Under the pieces are notes generated by a model. It worked only from the letters and a program-made list of their open reading frames with translations. It did not search any database and was not told the DNA's origin. DNA of 64,000 nucleotides from Prevotella sp. tf2-5. Its GTDB lineage: Bacteria > Bacteroidota > Bacteroidia > Bacteroidales > Bacteroidaceae. Of the stretch, positions 1-8,452 are shown one piece after another. Positions within the stretch are counted from its first letter, which is position 1, and each line of letters opens with the position of its first letter. The DNA is taken from the NCBI RefSeq assembly GCF_900115435.1, contig NZ_FOWK01000013.1, forward strand, positions 1 through 64,000. The letters run 5' to 3'. The position numbers and the translations under genes were made by a program.

Positions 1-190
1 GTAATCAATATACTAAAATATGTAAATATATTTAGTTAAAATATTATCCCCTAAAATTAACAAATAATTCACAGATTAACTTAACAACCTAGGACAGTCC
101 CCGTGTGAGCTCATCTTCCTTTACTCTTCAGCCCTCATACATCATCCCTCTCACTTCTGACATCATACATCAATTTCGGAGTCCGTAGGC

Positions 191-359
191 TTGAATAATT
201 TTTTGAGATGTGACAAAAGACCGGGGAAGCGTAGCTTCAACGGCAAGGATAAGACAGAGATACGGAACCAAGTTTACTTGAGTGCAGTATAACTGGCTTA
301 GCCTTGAGAGAGGCGACCAGCCTCGGCTTTTGTCACATCGTTAATTTTGAATAATTTCT
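191..359 (+). repeat. Family A hairpin element, copy 1
   Basis: The core (207-339, 133 bp) starts gatgtgacaaaag and ends with the exact reverse complement cttttgtcacatc, with smaller inner hairpins such as gaagc-gta-gcttc. Outer arms read ttgaataatttttt on the left and ttaattttgaataatttc on the right. Five further copies occur in this window in both orientations, always between genes. It looks like a MITE or BIME-like element; no transposase is seen nearby. Confidence 0.85.
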
Positions 360-507
360 GCCCCACAGGGGCATTCCATAAATCTGTGGTAAAATAAATC
401 TGTGGGATCTACAAGATCTGTGTGACAATTTAAGGAAAAAGGAGCCATTGGAGAAGGGGCTGAATAAATTTTTCAAGGTATAGTAACTAATTTTCAATAA
501 TATTTTG

Positions 508-515
508 TAACTTTG
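508..515 (+). promoter_or_regulatory. Bacteroidetes -7 box for upxY
   Basis: The sequence taactttg followed by c matches TAnnTTTG and lies about 22 bases before the upxY ATG. No clear -33 TTTG is seen at the standard spacing, so the box is supported by sequence and position only. Confidence 0.65.
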
Positions 516-537
516 CAGCCGAATAAGAGGAAACACG

Positions 538-1068
538 ATGGAAAACAACTGGGTAGTGATACGAACCTTCAACAGAAAAGAAATGGAGGTAGGGTCATTC
601 CTAAAGGAAAAAGGACTCACGTACTTCATACCCATGACCTACAAGGAGAAACTCGTTGGCGACGAGCAGAAACCCCGTAGAATACTAGTTCCCGTGATCC
701 ACAACTACGTGTTCCTGCAGAAAGACTGCACGGACAACGAGTTGCGTGAGATGCTCAACCAATGCCGGGTCCCCCTCCAGTTGCTCCGCAACAAGCTGGA
801 CAACCAGGTCAGTGAGATCCCCGACAAAGAGATGACCGATTTCCGCCTGCTCGCTGACCCCGACTATGCGAAGACCCCGGTGGAGTTCCTCGATGCCGAG
901 GAGGCAGAGGCAAAACCCGGTAAGGAGGTTGTGGTGTTACACGGTCAGTTTGCGGGAGTCCGTGGGAAGCTCCACCGGAGCGGCAAGAAGTTCTGGCTCA
1001 TCAAGACCGTAGGGAGCCTCAGTGTCATGCTCCGCATCTCCCGCTGGTACTGCAAGGTGATAGAATAA
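538..1068 (+). CDS. upxY: UpxY family transcription antiterminator
   Basis: This 176-residue protein has the layout of UpxY/NusG-like factors: an N-terminal NGN domain (NWVVIRTFNRKEMEVGSFL, about residues 4-22; then a basic stretch and VPVIHNYVFLQ near 55-65) and a C-terminal KOW-like part (about 125-176, containing GKEVVVLHGQFAGVRGKL). Members of this family act in cis on capsule operons of Bacteroides by keeping RNA polymerase from stopping in the leader. It is the first gene after a -7 box and lies 20 bases before the exporter gene, the usual place. No UpxZ partner is seen in the window. Confidence 0.9.
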   Translation: MENNWVVIRTFNRKEMEVGSFLKEKGLTYFIPMTYKEKLVGDEQKPRRILVPVIHNYVFLQKDCTDNELREMLNQCRVPLQLLRNKLDNQVSEIPDKEMTDFRLLADPDYAKTPVEFLDAEEAEAKPGKEVVVLHGQFAGVRGKLHRSGKKFWLIKTVGSLSVMLRISRWYCKVIE

Positions 1069-1088
1069 AATATCGAAAAAATATAATT

Positions 1089-3545
1089 ATGAGGAAATTT
1101 CTTTTTTCAATGATGCTGACCATGCTGTCGCTGGGTGCCTTCGCACAAGGCATGACCGACAGCCAGGTCGCTGACTTCATTGCCCGTGAGGCAGCGGTAG
1201 GTACCAGCCAGGCACAGATCGTGACGAAACTGATGCAGAAAGGCGTACAGATCGACCAGATCCGTCGTGTCCGTAACCGGTTTGACAATCAGAATACCGA
1301 GAGTGGTATGGAGGGTGCTACTGCTGGTGAGACAGGAGGCGCTGACCGTATGCGTCAGAACTATACAGGTGCTACCACCCAGGACTTGAATACCGCCAAG
1401 GTAGGCACCACCGGTGAGGTCTATGCCAATGCCAGTGACGAGAAGGCTCAGGTGGAGCATGACGTACAGGCAACGAGTAGTGTCACCGCCGGTACGGGTA
1501 AGAAGATCTTCGGTCATGACATTTTCAACCGTGGCGCGCTGAGCTTCGAGCCGAATATGAATATCGCCACGCCCCAGAATTACGTGTTGGGTCCTGGCGA
1601 CCAGGTGATCATCGATATCTATGGGGCTTCGCAGAAGACCCTCCAGCTGACCGTCTCCCCCGAAGGTGACATCACCGTCCCGGGCTATGGTCCCATCATG
1701 GTGGCAGGCATGTCTGTCGCTGCCGCCCAGTCGAAGATCCGCTCCACGGTGGGCTCCCGCTATAGCAGCAGTACGCTGCGCACCACCCTGGGTAACACCC
1801 GCACCATCATGGTCAACGTGATGGGTGAGGTACGCACCCCGGGAACCTATCATCTCAGTGCCTTTGCCTCCGTCTTCCATGCCCTTTATATGGCAGGCGG
1901 TATCAACGACAATGGTACCTTGCGTAACGTGAAGGTATACCGTAACGGACAGCTCGTGACGATTGTCGATATCTACGAGTATATCCTCAACGGTCGCCTG
2001 GCGGGTAACATCCGCCTGCAGGAGGGGGATGTCATCCAGGTCGGCTTATACGACTGTCTGGTGGGTGTCACGGGTAATGTGAAGCGCCCGATGTTCTACG
2101 AGATGCGCAAGAACGAGAGTGTTGCCACCCTCATCAAATATGCCGGAGGCTTCACCGGCGATGCCTATAAGAAATCCATCCGTCTGACGCGTCAGACCGG
2201 TGAGAAATATGCCGTCTATACCGTCGATGAGTTTGAGCTCAGCTCTTTCCATGTCGACGATGGTGATGCCATCGAGGTCGATGGTATCCTCAACCGTTAT
2301 GAGAACATGGTGGAGGTGAAAGGTGCCGTCTTCCGTCCCGGTCAGTATCAGTTAGGCAATGAGATCAACTCCGTCCGCTCGTTGATTGCCCATGCCGCGG
2401 GAGTCACCGAGGACGCCATGACGAATCGTGGTGTGCTCCACCGCCTGAAGGCAGACCGTAGTCTGGAGGTCATCGCCGTGGATATTAAGGGCATTATGGC
2501 GGGCACCGTTCCGGATATCCCCTTGAGAAACGAGGATGTGCTCTTCATCCCGACGGAGGCAGACCTGCGCCAGCAGCGCACCCTGACCATCACGGGAGAG
2601 GTGATGAGCCCCGGTACCTACCAGTATGCCGATAACACCACGTTGGAGGACCTCATCGTACAGGCGGGTGGCTTGACCGATCAGGCATCCACCGCACGTG
2701 TGGATATTTCCCGTCGTATCCGTGACCCGAAGGCAACCACGTCACCGAAAGAGATCTCCAAGAGCTTCACCTTCGGACTGAAGGATGGCTTTGTGGTGGA
2801 TGGCACTCCCGGCTTCCTCCTGGAGCCTTATGATGTCGTTCATGTCCGTCGGAGCCCGGGCTTCAAGACCCCTCGTAACTTCACCATCACTGGTGAGGTG
2901 GTCTATGAGGGTGCCCAGACCATGACGACGAAGAATATGCGTCTGTCGGACGCCATCAAACTGGCAGGCGGCTTGACCGACCAGGCGTATCCGAAGAATG
3001 CCCGTCTGGAGCGTGTGATGAATGAGGATGAGATCGCTCGTCGTAACTTCCTCATAGAGCAGGTACGTAAACAGGCAGGTGTCAGAGGTAGCGACTCAGT
3101 AGCGGTCAACCAGCTGGCATTGGCAAACACCTATCCCGTAGGTATCTACCTCGACAAGGCATTGGCAAACCCGGGCTGTGAGGAGGATATCGTCCTGCGG
3201 GAAGGTGACCATATTGTGGTCCCGGAGTATATCAGCACGGTGAAGGTGTCTGGTAATGTGATGTATCCGAATACCGTCTCCTATAAGCCAGGTAAGAGCT
3301 ATACCTGGTATGTCAACCAGGCAGGTGGCTTCGGCAACCATGCCAAGAAGCGTAAGACGTGGATTATCTATCCGAACGGTACGATGTCACAGGTCGGTCA
3401 TGGTGCCAAGATAGAGCCCGGTTGTGAGATTGTAGTACCGATGAAGCCGAAACCAGAGGCGGGTCTCGTCCAGCAGTGGGTAGCGATCGGACAGTCTGTG
3501 GCTAGTATGGCAGCCCTGATGGTGATCATGATCAAGCAGTTCTAG
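1089..3545 (+). CDS. Wza-like polysaccharide export protein with SLBB repeats
   Basis: An 818-residue outer-membrane polysaccharide exporter. A signal peptide is seen (MRKFLFSMMLTMLSLGAFAQG). The export domain starts near residue 163 (NYVLGPGDQVIIDIYG). Six SLBB-like units follow, each with a 'G-x-V-x-x-P-G-x-Y ... AGG' pattern (for example MGEVRTPGTYHL, VKGAVFRPGQYQL, ITGEVMSPGTYQY, VSGNVMYPNTVSY). A hydrophobic stretch ends the chain (SVASMAALMVIMIKQF). The length suits the long Bacteroidetes forms rather than E. coli Wza (about 380 residues). It sits between upxY and the chain-length gene, and codon use is strongly C-ending, unlike the AT-rich capsule genes at 36-53 kb. Confidence 0.93.
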   Translation: MRKFLFSMMLTMLSLGAFAQGMTDSQVADFIAREAAVGTSQAQIVTKLMQKGVQIDQIRRVRNRFDNQNTESGMEGATAGETGGADRMRQNYTGATTQDLNTAKVGTTGEVYANASDEKAQVEHDVQATSSVTAGTGKKIFGHDIFNRGALSFEPNMNIATPQNYVLGPGDQVIIDIYGASQKTLQLTVSPEGDITVPGYGPIMVAGMSVAAAQSKIRSTVGSRYSSSTLRTTLGNTRTIMVNVMGEVRTPGTYHLSAFASVFHALYMAGGINDNGTLRNVKVYRNGQLVTIVDIYEYILNGRLAGNIRLQEGDVIQVGLYDCLVGVTGNVKRPMFYEMRKNESVATLIKYAGGFTGDAYKKSIRLTRQTGEKYAVYTVDEFELSSFHVDDGDAIEVDGILNRYENMVEVKGAVFRPGQYQLGNEINSVRSLIAHAAGVTEDAMTNRGVLHRLKADRSLEVIAVDIKGIMAGTVPDIPLRNEDVLFIPTEADLRQQRTLTITGEVMSPGTYQYADNTTLEDLIVQAGGLTDQASTARVDISRRIRDPKATTSPKEISKSFTFGLKDGFVVDGTPGFLLEPYDVVHVRRSPGFKTPRNFTITGEVVYEGAQTMTTKNMRLSDAIKLAGGLTDQAYPKNARLERVMNEDEIARRNFLIEQVRKQAGVRGSDSVAVNQLALANTYPVGIYLDKALANPGCEEDIVLREGDHIVVPEYISTVKVSGNVMYPNTVSYKPGKSYTWYVNQAGGFGNHAKKRKTWIIYPNGTMSQVGHGAKIEPGCEIVVPMKPKPEAGLVQQWVAIGQSVASMAALMVIMIKQF

Positions 3546-3550
3546 CTTAA

Positions 3551-3668
3551 TCCTGAACCCTGAACCCTTCACCCTGTCATCGACTTTGTCGCTTCGCTCG
3601 TCGAAGAACCCTTCATCTCTAACCGCTAACCGCTAAACGGTAAACAGTAAACGGTAAACAGTAAACTA
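3551..3668. repeat. 7-bp-period repeats between wza-like and wzz-like genes
   Basis: Two word families are seen: ctgaacc/cttcacc around 3551-3575, and ctaaccg/taaacgg/taaacag around 3619-3668. Each successive word is offset by exactly 7 bases. They fill most of the 127-bp gap before the next start codon. Confidence 0.8.
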
Positions 3669-3672
3669 AAAA

Positions 3673-4761
3673 ATGGAAGAAAAACAATATATCGAACCGC
3701 AAGAAGAGGAGTCCTCCATAGACTTCGGACAAATCCTCGCCGCGCTCAAGAAGCGCAAGCGCTTATACTATAAAGTGCTGTCCATCACCTTCGTGGGGGC
3801 TTGTATCTTCACCCTCGGACTCCGTAACTACTACACCTGTGAGGTGAAACTGAGTCCGGAGTTAAGCACCAAGACCAGCAGATCCAGTGGCTTGGCATCA
3901 TTAGCTAGCCAGTTTGGTATGAACCTCGGTAGTAATATGATGGCGACGGAGGCGTTGTTCCCGACGCTCTATCCTGACTTGATGAACTCCAGCGATTTCA
4001 AGGCAAGTCTCTTCAATGTCCCCATCCATAAAAAAGACTCTACCCGTATCCTGTCTTATTACGACTATCTGGCAAAGGAGCAGAAGCCGTCTTGGTGGGG
4101 TGCCATCATCTCAGCTCCTTTCAAGGCACTGGGAGAGCTGATTGGCTCGAAGGACACCATTGACCAGCACCGGGTGAATCCCTTCATGCTGACGAAGGAG
4201 CAGGCGAAGATCGTTGAGACCATCGATAAGAAGGTGGTGTGTGATGTCGATAAGAAGACCATGGTGATCTCTATCACGGTGACGGATCAGGACCCGCTGA
4301 TCTGTGCCACGATTGCGGACACGGTCCAGCATCGCCTCCAGAACTTCATCACGGACTACCGCACGAAGAAGGCGAAAGTCGACTTGGAGTATAACCGTAA
4401 GCTCTTCAAAGAGGCGAAGGCTCGCTATGACAAGGCGCGCCAGCTCTATGCCAGCTATAGTGATGCCAACCAGGACATGATCCTCCTGTCGTATAAGACG
4501 AAACTGATCGACTTGGAGAACGAGATGCAGTTGTGTTTCAACAATTATAATGCGGTGGCGCAGCAGCTCCAGTTAGCGGAGGCGAAGGTGCAGGAGGACA
4601 CGCCTGCCTTCACCACGTTGCAGAGTGCCACGGTACCGGTGAAGAAGGCGGGTCCGTCCCGTGCGAAGATGGTCCTCATCTTCCTCTTCCTCGCTTTCCT
4701 CGCCACCACGGTCTATATCCTGCATAAGGAGAATCAGCTGAAGCCCCTCCTAGGACTATAA
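3673..4761 (+). CDS. Wzz-type chain length determinant protein
   Basis: This 362-residue inner-membrane protein has the polysaccharide co-polymerase layout: a cytoplasmic N-terminus, a membrane helix near 38-53 (LSITFVGACIFTLGL), a long periplasmic part with coiled-coil character (about 225-310), and a second helix near the end (MVLIFLFLAFLATTVYIL). There is no fused tyrosine kinase and no kinase gene in the window, so chain length is probably set without BY-kinase control from this locus. It works with the Wza-like exporter just upstream. A terminator module follows the stop codon. Confidence 0.88.
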   Translation: MEEKQYIEPQEEESSIDFGQILAALKKRKRLYYKVLSITFVGACIFTLGLRNYYTCEVKLSPELSTKTSRSSGLASLASQFGMNLGSNMMATEALFPTLYPDLMNSSDFKASLFNVPIHKKDSTRILSYYDYLAKEQKPSWWGAIISAPFKALGELIGSKDTIDQHRVNPFMLTKEQAKIVETIDKKVVCDVDKKTMVISITVTDQDPLICATIADTVQHRLQNFITDYRTKKAKVDLEYNRKLFKEAKARYDKARQLYASYSDANQDMILLSYKTKLIDLENEMQLCFNNYNAVAQQLQLAEAKVQEDTPAFTTLQSATVPVKKAGPSRAKMVLIFLFLAFLATTVYILHKENQLKPLLGL

Positions 4762-4787
4762 GACCCTCCTAAATCCCCCCGGACCCT

Positions 4788-4823
4788 CCTAAATCCCCCC
4801 TGTTTAGGGGGGACTTTTTTTTT
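4788..4823 (+). terminator. Terminator module after wzz-like gene
   Basis: The stem tcccccc / gggggga with loop tgttta is followed by c and nine T's. The upstream half of the module (gaccctcctaaatcccccc) is present twice in a row here. The same module recurs after ugd, rfbC and the amidase gene. Confidence 0.85.
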
Positions 4824-4954
4824 ATTGTCACAGATGATGATTTGACAAAAACCTGAAAAATCATGCAATAGTGCTCCTTTTATGGAATGCCCCTGCGGGG
4901 CAGTCATCGTTTCTTTGAAACGCTTCGTGAGAAGGGGTTCTCCCTTCGGTCGAA

Positions 4955-5125
4955 GAAATTATTCAAAATTAACGATGGTATGGGATGTAACTGCCTTTCG
5001 GCAGCTTCCATGGTGTTTCATGAGTCCCATCGCTCAAGCAAGCTTGGCGCTGTTCCTCCTAAAACACCATGCATCATCTCTTCCAGATGATGTTACATCC
5101 CAAACCATCTCAAAAAATTATACAA
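4955..5125 (-). repeat. Family B hairpin element, copy 1
   Basis: The core (4974-5109) starts gatggtatgggatgtaac and ends with gttacatcccaaaccatc, a long imperfect inverted repeat. Its outer arms (gaaattattcaaaattaac and ctcaaaaaattat) are the same as those of family A, so two different cores share one frame. Two further copies lie at 8.2 and 20.35 kb. Upstream, 4862-4950, are more short hairpins (gcccctgcggggc) and no gene. Confidence 0.8.
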
Positions 5126-5164
5126 TTCCTACGGACGCCCTATTCTAACCTCTCAATGCGGCAG

Positions 5165-5334
5165 CTTGAATAATTTTTTGAGATGTGACAAAAGACCGGG
5201 GAAGCGTAGCTTCAACGGCAAGGGTGAGACAGAGATACGGAACCAAGTTTACTTGAGTGCAGTATAACTGGCTTAGCCTTGAGAGAGGCGACCAGCCTCG
5301 GCTTTTGTCACATCGTTAATTTTGAATAATTTCT
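5165..5334 (+). repeat. Family A hairpin element, copy 2
   Basis: This copy is nearly identical to the one at 191-359, in the same orientation. The core is 5182-5314 with exact 13-base inverted ends. The right arm runs straight into the hairpin of the ugd promoter region. Confidence 0.85.
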
Positions 5335-5376
5335 CGCCGTAAGGCGACTCCATTAAAAAATAATTTACTAATTTTG
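5335..5376 (+). promoter_or_regulatory. ugd promoter: GNRA hairpin plus -7 box
   Basis: Hairpin cgcc-gtaa-ggcg (5335-5346) is followed 22 nt later by the -7 box taattttg (5369-5376). The same hairpin, spacing and box precede rfbC and gmd. The ATG lies 32 bases past the box. Confidence 0.7.
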
Positions 5377-5408
5377 CAGACTGAATTAGTAGTAGTTAAA
5401 CAAAAGTT

Positions 5409-6722
5409 ATGAACATAGCAATTGTAGGAACCGGTTATGTCGGTTTAGTCAGCGGCACCTGCTTCGCAGAAATGGGCGCCCATGTTACCTGTGTCGATGT
5501 CGACACCCAGAAAATCGAGAAGTTAAAGAACGGCATCATGCCCATCTACGAGCCAGGACTCGAAGAACTCGTCAAGCGTAATGCGGAAGTAGGACGCCTG
5601 AAGTTCACCACCGACCTCACCGAGGTCCTCGACGATGTCGAGGTGGTGTTCTCCGCCGTAGGCACCCCTCCCGATGAGGACGGCAGTGCCGACCTGAAAT
5701 ACGTCCTCGCCGTGGCACGCCAGTTCGGACAGCACATCAACAAATACACCATCCTCGTCACCAAGTCTACCGTTCCCGTAGGCACCGCCAAGAAGGTGAA
5801 GGCAGCCATCCAGGAGGAACTCGACAAGCGTGGCGTCAGCGTGCCCTTCGATGTCGCCAGCAACCCGGAGTTCCTGAAAGAGGGTGCCGCCATCAAGGAC
5901 TTCATGTCTCCCGACCGTGTGGTAGTAGGTACGGAGTCAGAGAAGGCTACGAAGGTGATGACCCGCTTGTACAAGCCGTTCCTGATCAACAACTTCCGTG
6001 TGATCTTCATGGATATCCCCTCTGCCGAGATGACGAAATATGCGGCGAATGCGATGCTCGCCACCCGTATCTCCTTTATGAATGATATCGCCAACCTCTG
6101 TGAGCGGGTAGGGGCGAATGTCGACAGTGTCCGTAAGGGTATCGGCACCGACTCCCGTATCGGTTCGAAGTTCCTCTATGCCGGTTGTGGCTATGGTGGC
6201 TCCTGCTTCCCCAAGGATGTGAAGGCACTGCTCCACACGGGTCTGGACAACGACTACCACATGGAGGTCATCGAGGCTGTAGAGCGTGTCAACGAGAAAC
6301 AGAAGTCCATCGTCTACGATAAGATCCTCAAGACCGCAGGTCCTGTAAAGGGAAAGACCATCGCCCTCCTGGGCCTTGCCTTCAAGCCGGAGACGGATGA
6401 CATGCGTGAGGCTCCCGCCCTCATCGTCATCGACAAGTTGTTGAAGGATGGTGCCACGGTGCGTGTCTTCGACCCCATCGCCATGGAGGAGTGTAAGCGT
6501 CGTATCGGTGACAGTGTCACGTACTGTAAGGATATGTATGACACGTGTGATGGTGCTGATGTCCTTGCGTTGATGACGGAGTGGCGTCAGTTCCGTATGC
6601 CGTCGTGGAATGTCATCCAGAAGGTGATGCGTGGCAATGTGGTCGTCGATGGTCGTAATATCTATGACCGGCACGAGCTCGAGGACCTCGGCTTCGTCTA
6701 TACTCGCATTGGTGAGAAGTAA
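5409..6722 (+). CDS. ugd: UDP-glucose 6-dehydrogenase
   Basis: This 437-residue enzyme oxidises UDP-glucose to UDP-glucuronate with two NAD+. The N-terminal Rossmann motif is IVGTGYVGLVSG (residues 4-15); the catalytic cysteine is C266 in GYGGSCFPKD; the C-terminal domain carries ALLGLAFKPETDDMREAP. Length is typical. It stands alone between its own promoter and a terminator module, so it is probably a single-gene unit supplying uronic acid to the capsule. Codon use is C-rich, like the export genes upstream. Confidence 0.95.
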   Translation: MNIAIVGTGYVGLVSGTCFAEMGAHVTCVDVDTQKIEKLKNGIMPIYEPGLEELVKRNAEVGRLKFTTDLTEVLDDVEVVFSAVGTPPDEDGSADLKYVLAVARQFGQHINKYTILVTKSTVPVGTAKKVKAAIQEELDKRGVSVPFDVASNPEFLKEGAAIKDFMSPDRVVVGTESEKATKVMTRLYKPFLINNFRVIFMDIPSAEMTKYAANAMLATRISFMNDIANLCERVGANVDSVRKGIGTDSRIGSKFLYAGCGYGGSCFPKDVKALLHTGLDNDYHMEVIEAVERVNEKQKSIVYDKILKTAGPVKGKTIALLGLAFKPETDDMREAPALIVIDKLLKDGATVRVFDPIAMEECKRRIGDSVTYCKDMYDTCDGADVLALMTEWRQFRMPSWNVIQKVMRGNVVVDGRNIYDRHELEDLGFVYTRIGEK

Positions 6723-6732
6723 AAAGACCCTC

Positions 6733-6770
6733 CTAAATCCCCCCTGTTTAGGGGGGACTTTTTGTTTTTG
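6733..6770 (+). terminator. Terminator module after ugd
   Basis: The 7-bp stem tcccccc/gggggga with loop tgttta is followed by ctttttgttttt. It starts 10 bases after the ugd stop codon and matches the modules at 4.8, 9.1 and 20.0 kb. Confidence 0.85.
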
Positions 6771-6960
6771 GGGATTCCCCAAAAGCCCCTTCCTTTTTGC
6801 AGTGGAACTGCATTCATTTCTAACCACCCCCGTCCCCTCCTTGCTAAGGAGGGGCTCCACCTCTCCTTTGTCTTTCCTCCCCTCAGGGAAGGAAAAAAGC
6901 AGGAGGTGGCATGCCACCTCCTGCTGGGTTTTGGTATCGCGGGACGACGCGATATATTTT
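6765..6960 (+). repeat. Left arm of inverted repeat pair around rfbC
   Basis: Blocks in order: ggggattccccaaaagcccc, a ttgcagt word, a 'cccgtcccctcctt...aaggaggggctccacctctcc' hairpin, ctcccctcaggga, and tatcgcgggacgacgcgata. The same blocks in the same order occur on the other strand at 9141-9377. An added hairpin here is aggaggtggcatgccacctcct. Confidence 0.75.
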
Positions 6961-7378
6961 TATTTGCTACCGCTTTGAGCGTATAGTGGTTAACTTCTTA
7001 CATCTTACTTCTTACATCTTACATCTTCCATCTTACTTCTTCCATCAGACTTTCTCGAAAACATTCCCGCACGAGGGGCCTTTAGAGTCTGTCCGATTTT
7101 CGGAATCTTCATTGAGTCTCAGGGTGCTTAGCAGCCTGAGGAACGAAATACGAGATGCCGTTGAAGCGGAGCGCGTTCTTCGAGTGATTCCGAAAATCGG
7201 ACAGACGTGCCCCGAGCTCAGGACCGTTTTCGCCCTCTCTCTTTGTTTCGTTTCTCTCTCCGGAGAGAGAAATGAAAAGGAATCCCTCCTTATGGTAAGG
7301 AGGGGACGGGGGAGGTTGAGCCTCGCAGCGCAGCTGCAAAAAAATTTTTGGTTCTTTTTCAAAAAAGAACAACCGTAC
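6961..7378. other. Gap with repeats between ugd and the ATPase remnant
   Basis: No gene is supported. Bases about 7000-7046 are 7-bp-period words (ttacatc, ttacttc, ttccatc). Further along are an inverted pair (gtccgattttcggaatc near 7088 and gattccgaaaatcggac near 7187) and the aaggaggggacgggggagg block (7294-7316) that recurs at 9.25 kb. Reading frames across this part contain only repeat-derived residues. Confidence 0.65.
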
Positions 7379-7764
7379 TTACTGAGTTACTTCCAAAAGC
7401 CATTTCCAAACAGGGAGAACCTCGATAGTGCCATGCTTGTCACTAATCGTTTCTTCCTCATCGTAAGTCAGGATCAGCCTTCTTCTACACGACAGTCGGT
7501 GAGGCAGTTTTTGTAGAGCTTCCGTTTCACGTTTCCTGGTTTCTTCATCACGTAGAGAACAACTCACCTGGATAGCCAGCTCGTCATCAGGAATGTAAAA
7601 ATCCACTTCGTAGCCGTCATGATAGAAAAACACGCGTCCATTGTCAAAGTCATGACCATAAATCCGGAACAATTGAATAGCCACAAGGTTCTCCAGAAGC
7701 ATGGTGTCCTTATTAATAAGGAACAAGCCAAGAATACCAGTGTCAATAAAGTAGTATTTACAGA
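7379..7764 (-). pseudogene. Remnant of a DUF4143 ATPase (C-terminal end only)
   Basis: On the minus strand the sequence reads YYFIDTGILGLFLINKDTMLLENLVAIQLFR and ends IEVLPVWKWLLEVTQ, the pattern of the DUF4143 part of AAA ATPases such as the intact one at 12740-14050. The ATPase core and all upstream sequence are missing; coding similarity starts abruptly around 7764. The first in-frame ATG gives 115 residues (7726). It retains the conserved 'VDFYIP ... AIQVS' nuclease-like pattern, but I treat it as a broken gene. Confidence 0.75.
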
Positions 7765-7883
7765 TACAAATTATTTAATGAATTTGCAAATTTTTGGCAG
7801 ATTTTATTTAATCCATTAAACAATTCCTCCTTTTTCGCAGATTTCTTTGCCACAGATTTTTATAAGGATTCGCACGTTGTGCG

Positions 7884-8056
7884 AAGAAATTATTCAAAAT
7901 TAACGATGTGCCAAAAATCGAGGCTGGTCGCCTCTCTCAAGGCTAAGCCAGTGCTACTGCACTCAAGTAAACTTGGTTCCGTATCTCTGTCTCACCCTTG
8001 CCGTGAAAGCTTCGCTTCCCCGGTCTTTTGGCACATCTCAAAAAATTATTCAAGCT
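7884..8056 (-). repeat. Family A hairpin element, copy 3
   Basis: The core spans 7905-8037 (133 bp). Its ends read gatgtgccaaaa and ttttggcacatc: compared with copies 1 and 2, both arms changed together (gtgac to gtgcc; gtcac to ggcac), so the stem is kept. Confidence 0.85.
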
Positions 8057-8221
8057 GCCGCACTCCCTAGTATTTTTAGATAATTCAAGCCTTTGGACTC
8101 CGGAATAAAGGATGAGTATAGGGTTTATGAAGTTTAAGAGGTTTAAGAAGTCTTATTTACCGCTAACCTCTCAAGGCTGCCTTGAAATGTACTTGGAATT
8201 AGTCTAGGGAGTGGCGTAGGC

Positions 8222-8391
8222 TTGAATAATTTTTTGAGATGGTTTGGGATGTAACATCATCGAAAAGATGATGCATGATGTTTTAGGAGGAACAGCGTAA
8301 AGCTTGCTTTAACGATGGGACTCATGAAACAGCATGGGAGCTGCCGATAAGGCAGTTACAGACCATACCATCGTTAATTTTGAATAATTTC
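8222..8391 (+). repeat. Family B hairpin element, copy 2
   Basis: The core 8238-8372 starts gatggtttgggatgtaac and ends cagaccataccatc. It carries the gatgatgcatgatgtttta arm and shares outer arms with family A. It leads directly into the rfbC promoter hairpin. Confidence 0.8.
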
Positions 8392-8392
8392 T

Positions 8393-8434
8393 CGCCGTAA
8401 GGCGACTCTATTAAATATTAATTTATTACCTTTG
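8393..8434 (+). promoter_or_regulatory. rfbC promoter: GNRA hairpin plus -7 box
   Basis: Hairpin cgcc-gtaa-ggcg (8393-8404), 22 nt, then tacctttg (8427-8434). About 40 bases are identical to the gmd promoter on the other strand at 12389-12430. The ATG at 8453 lies 18 bases past the box. Confidence 0.75.
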
Positions 8435-8452
8435 CAAAAACGAAAAAAGAAG

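Larger units (their letters stand above)
1..537. other. Non-coding leader upstream of upxY
   Basis: No convincing gene is seen here. The first 100 bases are AT-rich. Bases about 115-175 carry 7-bp-period words built on 'acatcat/gacatca'. A family A hairpin element fills about 191-359. A short GC hairpin (gcccc-aca-ggggc, 361-371) follows, then a word shared with the 17.5 and 19.3 kb gaps (tctgtgggatctacaa). The upxY promoter box closes the stretch. Confidence 0.7.
7765..8426. other. Non-coding gap with family A and B elements
   Basis: The gap holds family A copy 3 (7884-8056, reverse) and family B copy 2 (8222-8391, forward), separated by stray copies of the outer arm word ('ttgaataatttttt', 'ctaacctctcaaggctgcc'). 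It ends in the rfbC promoter. No protein-coding region is supported. Confidence 0.7.

Noticed and set aside
1107-1880. Long open frame (257 codons) on the minus strand inside the Wza-like gene
   Set aside because: It is the shadow of a C-rich coding frame; the plus-strand frame has a signal peptide and SLBB motifs.
5937-6917. 326-codon minus-strand frame across ugd
   Set aside because: It overlaps a certain ugd with a conserved catalytic cysteine, and its text is His/Asp-rich shadow sequence running into a terminator.
6911-7516. 201-codon and overlapping frames between ugd and the ATPase remnant
   Set aside because: They consist of translated repeats and hairpins with no family-like text.
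8432-8452. TTG start for rfbC giving seven more residues
   Set aside because: The TTG is part of the -7 promoter box tacctttg, so it would be at or before the transcription start.
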